Below, piece after piece: positions 16,833 through 28,800 of a stretch of 64,000 bases of DNA. Numbering within the stretch: position 1 is the stretch's first letter; each line of letters begins with the position of its first letter. The notes under the pieces were generated by a model that made no database searches, had not been told where the DNA came from, and was given only the letters and a program-made list of their open reading frames with translations. The stretch comes from Ascidiimonas meishanensis (GTDB lineage: Bacteria; Bacteroidota; Bacteroidia; Flavobacteriales; Flavobacteriaceae): positions 124,001 through 188,000 of the forward strand of contig NZ_JBBEXD010000006.1 of assembly GCF_037782385.1 (NCBI RefSeq), in the 5' to 3' direction. A program made the position numbers and the translations under genes.

Positions 16833-19800
16833 ATGAGCAAAAATAGTATTGCAATAATTGGTATAGGATGTCGCTTTCCTGATGCAAAAGATGAATACGA
16901 ATTTTTTGATAATATATGCAAAGGAGTCAATTCAGTAAAAGAAGTAACTCCTAATCGTTGGGATATTAACAAAGTATTTAACACCGATATAAAGAATAGG
17001 AATAAAAGTATTTCTAAATGGTGTGCGATGTTAGAAGACATAGAAGGTTTTGACAATCGCTTCTTCAATCTATCTCCAAAGGAGGTTTTCCAAATGGATC
17101 CTGAACAACGCATTCTATTGGAATGTGCTTATCATAGTATTGAAAATGCGGGATTACCTTTTAAAAAACTAAAAGAAGAAAAAACGTCTGTATTTATTGG
17201 AGCCTATGCTCAGGATTTCTTGCATAGCTCTACAGTAAACCATGCTGAGGTAAATAGTTACTCCGGAATAGGAACTTTTAAATGCATGCACGCTAATCGT
17301 ATTTCACATGTTTTTGGACTTACGGGGAAAAGTTTAACTATTGATACTGCATGTGCCTCATCAATGGTTGCAATTCATGAAGCGTGCCAATCTTTAATAA
17401 GTAAGGAAAGTGAGTTTTCAATTGCAGGCGGTGTTGGACTGGCATATTCTCCATGGCATCATATGGTATTTTCTGAAGCAAGAATGTTAAGTCCTGATGG
17501 GCAGTGCAAAACTTTTGATAAAGACGCTAATGGTTTTGTTCCAGGTGAAGGAGCCGGTTTATTAATATTGCAACGATTAGAGGATGCAATTTTAGAAAAT
17601 AACCAGATCTATGGAGTCATAAAAGGATCTGCCGTTAATCACGTAGGCAGTACAAGATCAATTACCGCACCCGATGCAAAGATTCAAGCAGGTTTAATAA
17701 ATAGCGTATATCAAAAAGCAAATGTAAAGACAGATACCATTTCTTTTATAGAAGCGCATGGTACAGGAACTTCTTTAGGAGATCCTATAGAAGTTGAAGC
17801 CTTGACTACTGCTTTTCGAAAAGATACAGAAACCACTCAATTTTGTCATATAGGTTCCGTAAAGACCAATATAGGGCATCTAGAAGCAGCTTCGGGTATT
17901 GCAGGAATCATTAAGGTGTTGATGATGATGCGGTATCAAAAAATTCCTCCTTCTATTAATATCAATACCGTAAATCCCTTAATAGATTTTGAAAATTCTC
18001 CTTTTAAAATTTCAGATAGTTTGCAAAACTGGGAATCAGGAAGTAATTATAATTTGCGAAGAGCCGGAGTTACTTCACTAGGTATGGGCGGTGTAAATTC
18101 ACATTTACTTATTGAAGAGTTTCCAAATAAAAATAACAATGACGGAGGGCAAGATAGAGATCATGTTTTTATGTTATCTGCTAAAACCGAAAATAGTCTC
18201 ATAGGGATTTTAAACAAATGGGATGAATTTATCAAAAAGCCAGATATAGCAACGTATACTTTAGATGATATTTGTGCAACATTAGCACAAAGAGAACATT
18301 ATAAGTTTCGATTTGGAGTAGTATTATCTAATGAACAACAGTTAGTTGAAGCTATTAAACACCGCAAAGAATTACAGCTTCCTGAAGAATATCAAAAGAT
18401 TGCCCTTAAGATTAGTGAATTCAGTTGGAATGGTTATGATGAAATTAAGCCACTCTGTGATAAATTCCCGCAGCTGAAGGAAAAAATTGCCAGCTTCAAA
18501 AATTATTTCACTAATTTTTTAGGAATTAATACTTTTTCATTCCAGTTTGAGCAAAAAAAATGGAAAAAAAATAAAAAAATATTCTCCTTTATTACCGCAT
18601 ATTCATATTTGAAACTGCTCGAAGAATGGGGCTTTTATCCTGATATAGTTACTGCTGATAAAGATGGAGTTTACCTAGCTGCTGTCTACAGCGGAATGAT
18701 TTCTGTAAAAGATGCTTTACTCTTATTAAAAAATAAAAAGCAACTAGAAAGATTAAATATGCAGCGGCCACGAATCTCTTTTCTTGATCAATCTTCAGAT
18801 CAAATTATTATGCCATATGCATATTCTGTAGATTTTGTCAAAAGACTAATTCAGGTACAAAAATTAGATGCATCAACGGTCAATTTATTATTAAATAAAG
18901 CCGTAACCCTTATAGAAAATCAGTATACGTTTAAAAAATTTATAGAAGAATGGGATACTTATTTAGAGGCCTATAATCTTGATGTTAAAACCATGATATC
19001 ATCTGCGGTTTCTTTAGATTGGGAAAACACCGTAACTACAAAAGAGCTTTTATTAACCATCCTAATAGCGAATAATTCTATCAATAGGCTGAATGATAGA
19101 TGGAAATTAAGCAATAAGTTTAAAATAAATAATAAGGAGTATGAACAGCTATTATTTCTCATCAAATCTGGATCAATCTCCAAAGAAAATTTAATAAATA
19201 TTTGTCTTAGTGACGATGCAAACTGGTCTGAAATTGCAGCGAGCATATCTAAAAAACAGGAAAAAGAAAATTTTGAAGGAGTCAAACAACATTTTAGTAA
19301 GAATTACTTTCCAGAGATAAAAAATCCATTAGAATGGATACATACATATGCACAAGAAATTACACATGTAGACTGGCCTGTTGATAAGGTGTCAATTATT
19401 GATTTTAATCAAAATGGAAATTTAGATAGTATACACACAGTAATTCAACCCCCTAGTTGCAAAAAAGAGGTCTATGCAGATATATTAAAACTATATATGC
19501 TTGGGATTAATATGCGTTGGGAAAAAGTTTATGATAGTAAGTTTAATAAGTTAGCATTACCAACCTATTTTTTTGAGAGAAAGAAATTCCCTATTAATAA
19601 ATCTCAAGATTTCTCTTCAATAGCTGCTGATCAAACACAAATTAGCACTTCTTTAAATAACGACAATGGCTTGGTCTATTGTCCTGATTGGGAAATAAGT
19701 ACTGACATTAATACTTTTCAGGGGAATAAAAATGTTTTGGTCTTAAGTAAAGAAAAAGACATTTTAAAACAAGCAGAATTATATTTTGAAGATTCTTTAA

Positions 19801-22800
19801 AGACAGATAATAGTACTAGTTTAATTAAGCTAACATATAAAGAATTATTAGATTATTCGTTTTTGGAAAGTGAGATTCCCGATCAGATACTAATAATATC
19901 GAGTAATAAAAATAATAGTCAATCTTTAGATAATGTTCTAGACCAAAGTATTAAAACAGCTTTTGAAATCCTAAATGAGTTCGTACTTAACAAAAGTAAA
20001 AAACCTGTTGAAATACTATTTATTGTGCCTTCAAAGAATACTAAGGATACTCCATTTTACACGGCATTAAGTGCTTTTGGAAAAACAATAAATTTAGAAA
20101 ATCCAAAATTATTTGTTAGAACTGTTTGTATAGAACAAGAAAATATCCAACAAGAAGTATTCGCATGTATATGGAAAGAATTACAGTATCACATAGGTTT
20201 TAAGCATTCCGTTGTATATCGAAATCAAATTAGATATAATCGCAAAAGAGTAATCAAGAAATTAACAGCATCCTCTATTTCTTTAAATAACGGCACTTAT
20301 TTGATTACTGGCGGGTTTGGAGGATTAGGTTTGTTACTGGCTCAAAACTTTTTCCCTAAAAAATCATCAATTAATGTAATATTAGTGGGTAGGTCTTTAT
20401 TAGCAAAAGATCAAGAAGAGTTCCTTCAAACGCTTACTAGTAATTTGCTAAATGTAACTTATAAAAGAGCAGATATAAGTGATGAAAAAGAAGTAGCACA
20501 ACTACTTCATAATATTAGAAAAGAATTTGGTCTTTTAAGAGGTGTTTTTCATGGAGCAGGAGTTTTACAAGATTCTTTTTTTACACAAAAGAGGGTACAA
20601 GATATACAGAAAGTTCTGGAACCAAAGGTACAAGGAACTATATACCTTGATAAATATACTAAAGAGGATACTTTAGACTTCTTTGTCTGTTTTTCTTCTG
20701 TAGTAGCCGAATTTGGTAATTCAGGACAATGTGACTATGCATATGCCAATAGTTTTATGGATAATTTCATAATACAACGAGAACAATTAGAAAAAGAAGG
20801 AAAGCGAAGGGGTAAAAGTTATTCTATAAACTGGCCTCTATGGGAGCAAGGGGGTATGAAAGTAATTGGTCAAGGGTCAATTTTTAACGATAAGACCGGC
20901 TTAAAAGCAATGCCAACAAAAGAGGGTGTTCAAATTCTAGAAACAATTTTACAACAACCATCAGGTCAGTATATGTACTGCTATGGAGATGTTGAAAAAA
21001 TAAAGGATTTTATAGAAAAAGAAGAAGAGCCATCAAAAAGTAACTTTCCTATAGCAAAAGAAATAGAAAATATCTCGATAGAACAGGTAAAGCAAGTGTT
21101 AACAGAAATTTTTTCTGAGATATTAGAACTATCAATAGAAGAGCTAGAAGATCATACAAACTTTGAAGAATATGGTATAGATTCTATAATGATAAACCAA
21201 TTTAATATCCGTTTGGAAAAGAAAATAGGACAAGTATCAAAAACACTTCTTTACGAATACCATACGATTAACGAACTCTCAGAATATCTCTTTAATGAAA
21301 ATAAGAACGCTTTTCAATATTTATTAAAAGAGCCATCTCAGAATACAAAGAACAAAGAGGGGGCCGTAAAGGAAAAAGAATTTGAAGTAAATAAAATATT
21401 TACACAAGAAGAACAGAGTGATGATCGTACTACAAAAAATGTACAATCTGATATTGCTATTATAGGTGTAAGCGGGCGATATCCAAAAGCTCCAAACCTT
21501 GATATATTTTGGAAGAATTTAGAAGAAGGAAAAGATTGTGTAATTGAAATTCCAAAAGAGCGTTGGGATTTTGAAAAAGAATATGAAGCATCAGAAGGGA
21601 AATCCTATTGCGCTTGGGGTGGTTTTTTAGAAGACGCAGATAAATTTGATCCTTTATTTTTTCGAATCTCTCCTAATGAAGCAGAGTTAATGGATCCCCA
21701 GGAAAGGATATTTCTAGAAACTGCTTGGCATACTATTGAAGATGCGAAATATACGCCAGAACAATTATCAGGTAAAAATGAAGATGGGAGTATAAAAAAG
21801 GTAGGGGTTTTTGCCGGAGTTACTACGCTTACTCATTCTTTATGGGGTCCAGAAGCCTGGAGACAAGGTAATAGGTCTGTACCCAAAGATTTACCTTGGT
21901 CCATAGCTAATAGAGTCTCCTATACGTTAGGTTTTGAGGGACCTAGTATGGCAGTAGATACGGCATGTGCTTCTTCTTTAACAGCAATACATCTTGCATG
22001 TGAAAGTATTAAAAATAGGGAATGTACAACTGCTATTGCAGGAGGCGTTAATCTATATCTTCATCCTTCTAAATATGAATGGCTTTGCCATATGAATATG
22101 CTTTCTAAAAAAGGAAGATGCCACACTTTTGGAGATCAGGCAGATGGCTTTGTTCCTGGTGAAGGGGTAGGTGCTATCCTCTTAAAACCGCTAGAAGAAG
22201 CTAAAAGAGATGGAGACTATATTTATGCGGTAATTAAAGGCACTTCTGTCAATCATGGAGGTCATACACACGGGTATACCGTGCCTAACCCGAATGCCCA
22301 AACGGATTTAATCGTAGAAGCAATAAAAAAAGCAAAAATTGATCCCTCAGAAATCACTTATTTTGAAGCTCATGGTACAGGAACATCTTTAGGAGATCCA
22401 ATTGAAATATCAGGATTAGACAATGCATTAAAAACAGCTTTAGGTAAAACCAATTATCAGGAAGGAAAAAAATATGCTACTGTAGGTTCTGTGAAATCTA
22501 ATATAGGGCATTTAGAAGCTGCTGCAGGAATAGCTGGAGTAACAAAGATTTTATTGCAAATGAAGCATAAAACTTTAGTTCCCTCCATACACAGTCAAAA
22601 CCTAAACCCTAAAATTGATTTTGAAGGCTCTTGCTATACCGTTCAAAAAGAAAAAACTCCTTGGAATACAGAAAAAGCGGTAGCAGGTATTAGTTCATTT
22701 GGTGCAGGTGGTGCAAATGCACATGCTATTTTATGCGAGTATAAGAATTTCGCCCTAACACCAAGAGAGCATGGTTACCCGCTGTTATTTATCATGTCTG

Positions 22801-25800
22801 CTAAAAATAAAGAGCAACTTATAGTCTATATAAAATCTATGATTGAGTTTGTTAAAAACTCATCAGATTCACTGGTAGATATTATTTACTCACTGCAGGT
22901 ATCCAGAACGGACATGGAAGAGCGTATTGCTTTTATGACTAATGATAAAGATAGCTTGGTAAGACAATTATCTTTATTTGTTGAACAGGATAGTAATGCG
23001 CCTAAAAGTAATCATATCAAAACAGGCGTTGGCTTAAAAGATATTCTATACACTAAAGAAGCATTAAATACAGCTCTAAGCAATAAAGATTGGAAACAAA
23101 TAGCTTATTTCTGGCTACATGGAGTAAAAATAAATTGGGGAGAATTAGTTGTTACAACAGGCAATAGAATCAGATTACCACTATATCCGTTTTCAAGAGA
23201 ACGTTACTGGTTTAAGGATCAAATTTCATCCGTATTAGATACAAAAACGGTTGTCAAAGAAGACAGAATACATCCATTAATTCATTCTAATGTTTCTGAG
23301 CCTACAATTGTGAAATTTGAAAGTGAATTGCTTAGTGCAGAATTTTATTTAGATGATCATTTCGTTATAAACCAACCTATTCTTCCGGCAGTTGCATATA
23401 TAGAAATGGCAAGAGTTGCGGTAGCGCAAGCAACTGGGAAGAAAGTAGTTAAAATTAATAATAATGCTTGGCCTAATCCCATTATTGGAAATAAAGAGAG
23501 AATTAAAGTAGAAACTGTCTTAAAAGAAACGCCTAAAGGATGGGGTTATGAGATCAGTGCAAACGGAAAAATATGTGGACAAGGTATAGTAGTACTGCAA
23601 AATGAAGATGAAAAATCAGTCTCAGAAGTTATAGATACAGCCTCTATTAAAAGTCGTTGTAAGGATTCAGTAGCGCCTTCCGATTTTTATCAGAAAATAA
23701 TCCATAAAGGACTTAAACTAGGAAAAAGCTTTCAACTGCTACAAGAAATTAATTTTGGGGAGGTAGAGGCTTTATCTTATATAGAATTATCAAAACATTT
23801 AGAGCACGAATATGAAGCGTATTGTTTGCATCCAGCCCTTATGGATTCAGCCTTACAAACATTATTGGGGCTTTTAGATAGACATGGTTTATTAAAGACA
23901 CTTAATATTCCATTCAGTATAAATCAAGTAGAAATCTTATCTCCAAGCATACCAAAAAAATGCATTACCTATGTAAAAATGGTACATGGAGCCGTAAGTT
24001 CTCTCAAAAAATTTCAAATCACACTATTAGATTTAGAAGGTAATGTATTGGTTAAAATAAAGGATCTTATTCCGCGGCCTTTTATAAAACCTCCAATGGA
24101 GACACCAAATTTTCATACCAACCTCCTTTTAACTCCGGTTTGGCAAGAAACAAGTGTGGCTGTTATAAACAGTCCGGCTCCCAAAAGAGTGTTGCTGTTT
24201 GATGAGAGTATTCAATTAAAACAAGAATTGCTAAGCCATCTGAACAACTCTTATATAGGAGAAACAAAGATTGTACTAGTAAAAAAGGGAACAGATTTTA
24301 AACGCACTGATGCCTATAATTATATCATAAATCATAAAAACCCTGATGATTATGGTAGACTAATTGATCATTTGAAATCAGATGACCTAATACCTGAGAA
24401 AATTGTTCATTGTTGGTCTAATCAATCGCCAGATTGTGATTTAGCTTTGAGTAATGGTTTTTACCCAGCATTATTTTTATTACAAAACATATTGGTCTTT
24501 AACCGTAAAAAAAGAATTAAATGGATATGGGTTTATGAGTCAACGAGCAAAGAATCAAATCCTTATGGCGCTGCTTTTTATGGATTGTCTAAAGCAATAT
24601 CTAAAGAGTACTCAAATCAACATTTCAAAACCCTTGGTATTGATAACCATACAAAACGAGGTGCTGTTATTGCTGCCGAACTTAGAAATGAAGAAAAAGA
24701 AGTATGGGATGTGCGTTATGCTAATCACCAAAGATTGGAAAGAAAATGGGAGCAAATGGATACCTCCCTTTTGGTTTCATCGCAAATCAACTTAAAAAAT
24801 AATGGAATAATATTAATTACGGGTGGTGCTGGCGCTATTGGTCTGAAGGTTGCTGAATGGATAGCTAATGAAAACTCAAATCATATAGTATTGTTAGGAA
24901 GGTCTATTCTCAGTAAAGAAAAACAAGACCAGATAGCTTTTATGAATGCTAAAAATTCTTCATTCATAGAATATATTCAAACAGATGTGAGTGATAAAAA
25001 GCAGATAGAGGAAGTATTTAAAAGCTTAAAACAGACATCTAAAATACAAGGTGTTATACACTCAGCAGGCGTACTGCGGGACGCTTATCTCCCTAATAAA
25101 GAACAAGCGGATTGTGAATCAGTTTTTGAAACCAAAATAAAAGGATTAAATGTTCTGGATGAAATACTTGCCAGTGAACCGTTAGAATTTTTTCTTTTAT
25201 TTTCTGCGGCCGCTGCTATTTTAGGAAATGCCGGACAATCAGATTATGCTTATGCCAATTCATATATGGATGCTTTTGCAACAAGACGAAATGGCGAAGT
25301 AGCAAATGGAACTCGTTTCGGAAAAACAACCACTATAAATTGGTCATTGTGGGAAAATGGTGGGATGGGGTTAGAAGAGAACACCATAGCACTTATGGAG
25401 CGAACTCTTGGAATTACTCCAATGTCTGATCATTCTGCAAAAAGGATAGTAGCATATGCATTAACTACTGATAAAGATCAAATAGCATATATAGAGGGGT
25501 ATACTGCAAAACTCTCTAAATATATAGAGTTGGCAGCACCTATTCCTGTAAATGAGAAACAGGAAATTACCAAACAAGAAGTAGAGATTGAAAAAGTACA
25601 TAAATCTATGTCAGAGCAAGAAACAATAACACCAGATCCAGATGAAATAAACAATCTTTTTCAGCAAGCGTTGCTATCCTTGGTTTCTTCCATCATTAAA
25701 CTTGATGTTGAAAAAATAAATATCAAAAATGAATTTTCAGCTTATGGATTCGATTCGGTGTCATTTACCAAATTAACCAACCAACTTAATGAGACTTTTG

Positions 25801-28800
25801 ATTTGGATATTACTCCTGCTGTATTTTTTGAATATCAAACTATAGCATCATTAGTAGAACATGTTATGGAGGAACATGAGGAAACTTTAAACAAATTTTA
25901 TAAGAAGAAGCTTGAAATACCAAATCTGGAAGCTAAAGAAAATTCAATTTTATCATCAACATCAAACGAAACTATTAATTACGATAAATTTCTGCAAGAA
26001 ACCCTTATAAAACAGGTGTCTACCATTTTAAAATTGGATGAAAATCGTATTAATGTAAAATCTAGTTTAAGTGATTATGGTTTTGATTCTATCAAATTCA
26101 CAGAACTGGCTAACGAACTTAATAATACTTTTAGTTTAGACCTTACACCTGCAATATTCTTTGAATATGCTTCAATTATAGAAGTTCAACAGCACCTAAT
26201 AGAAGAATATAAAGATTTATTGCGTAGCTATTTTGTAGCAAATAACACTGATAAAACAATTTCAGAAGAAAAAATAAAAATAAATGGTAGCGCGCCATCA
26301 ATTTCAAATATTCCAGTTGCTACCAAAATCTCCAACCCTTCATTTACAGAACAAAACAGAATTGATGAGGTAGATAAAGACGCTATTGCTATAATTGGAA
26401 TGGCCGCTAAATTACCACAATCTAGTAGTTTGGATGAGTTTTGGGAAAATATTTTAAATGAAAAAGATCTAATTACAGAAATACCAAAAAGCAGATGGGA
26501 TTGGGAGAAATATTATGGAGATCCGCAAAAAGAACCTAACAAAACCAATATAAAATGGGGAGGATTTATTAAAGAAGATGCTGGTTGGTTTGACGCAAGT
26601 TTTTTTGGGATTTCACCAAGAGAAGCAGCACTTATGGATCCTCAGCAAAGATATTTTTTACAGATTGTTTATCAAACTATAGAAGATGCAGGTTATAAAC
26701 CATCGGATTTAGTAGATAGTAAAACAGGAATGTATGTAGGAGTCTCTGCGCATGATTATTATGATTTAATGCAGGAACAAAAGCTAGATATAGAGGCATA
26801 TACTACCACCGGTTACTTTCACTCAATCTTAGCGAATCGCGTTTCTTATTTGTTAAACCTTCAAGGGCCTAGTTTTCCTATAGATACTGCCTGTTCTAGT
26901 TCTTTAGTGGCCATAAGGTCTGCGATAGAATCCATTCGAACAGGAGGTTGTGAGATGGCAGTAGTAGGAGCTGTGAGTTTGTTATTAAGTCCCACAATTT
27001 TTATTTCTTTCAACAGAGCTGGGATGCTCAGTCAAGATGGTAGATGCAAAACTTTTGATGAAAGTGCAAATGGATATGTAAGAGGAGAAGGAATAGGAGC
27101 CGTTCTTTTAAAGCCGCTTCACAAAGCTATTGCAGATAGAGACAACATTCAAGGTATTATAAGAGGAAGTTCTGTAAATCACGGCGGAAAAGTCAATACA
27201 ATGACATCCCCTAACCCCAATGCGCAATCTGAACTTATTAAGATGGCATTTAAAGAAGGTAATATAGACCCATCTACTGTTTCTTATATGGAGGCTCATG
27301 GTACGGGCACTAGTTTAGGAGACCCTATTGAAGTTAATGGATTAAAGAAGGCATTTAAAGATTTATATAAGGAGAAGGGGATTTCTTTACCAAAAAACCC
27401 TACCTGTGGTATAGGGTCTGTTAAAACAAATATAGGGCATTTAGAAACTTGTGCTGGTTTGGCAGGAATATTTAAAGCTCTTTTGGCAATGAAGCATGAA
27501 AAACTGCCAGGAACATTACATATTAATACTATAAATCCTTATCTAAAGCTGGAGGGAAGCCCTTTTTATATCGTTCAAAAAACACAAGACTGGGAGCGGT
27601 TAAAAGATGAAAATAATAACGATATACCACGAAGAGCAGGTGTGAGTTCATTTGGTTTTGGTGGTACTAACGCTCATGTTTTATTAGAAGAATTTAACTG
27701 GAAGGATGATCAAAGAACTACAAAGACCTTAGAACCTACACTTTTTGTTTTATCTGCCAAGACAAAAGAACAGTTGCGAGTTTATGTGAGGGATTATATT
27801 GATTTTCTAGAGAAAAGAAAAAAATCAACGCAACCACTAGATGAAGCATCTACTGCTGCTTTTAATAAAAATATACGTGAAAAAATAGCTAAATATATTG
27901 GAGTTGTAGCAGACGATATTAATCCCGATGATACCTTAGAAGATCTTGGAATAGATCTAATACATTTTGAATATTTAATTAATGATCTCAAAAAAAATGA
28001 GAATATGGTTATTGATAATAGTATTCTAGACAATACTATTTCCATAAAAAAGCTTACAATTCAAATTTCTGATAAATTATCGCAAAAAGAAATAACTAAA
28101 GATGTAACCCCTTCATTAAACGAAATAACCTACACTTTACAGGTAGGTAGAGCTGAGCTAGATGAAAGACTAGCCATTATAACGAGTACAGATGACGAAT
28201 TACTAGCATCGTTATATGCCTATTCAAGTAAAGATCCACAGAGTTCTGTATATGAAGGTTCTGTAGATATGGATCTTCCCACTATGTTTTCCGATAAAGA
28301 GTTAGAAGAAATAACGCTGCTTACAGAGGAAAAGAGATTAGAAGAATTGGCACGTTTTTGGGTAAGGGGAGCTTCTATTGACTGGACTAAATTATATAAA
28401 ACTAAAAAACCAATAAAAGTATCTATTCCAACATATCCATTTGCTAAGATACGTCATTGGTTACCTACTCCTAAAAAGAAAGAACAGCCATTGCCATCAA
28501 CGAGTTCTCATCCACTTTTAAACCGTTTGGTAACAGAAGATTCTTTAAAAGATGGGTTGGTTTTTGAAACAATCTTGAAAAAGTCAGATGCTATAGTAAT
28601 GGATCATCACGTTGCTGGTAATCCTGTATTGCCAGGGGTTGCTTATCTTGAAATGGCGCGAGCAGCTTTAAATTATCTTGGAGAAGAAAAGAAGTATTTA
28701 GTTACAAATGTGGTATGGTTAAAGACGCTTAAATTAGCAGAGGACACTAAAGTTTATATTAAATTAAACAAACAAAAAGGCGTGTATGCTTTTGAAATAT

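Noticed and set aside
24454..24795. 113-codon plus-strand ORF inside the first megasynthase
   Set aside because: It lies in another frame over the DH-KR linker of a clearly coding 5056-codon frame and resembles no protein family.
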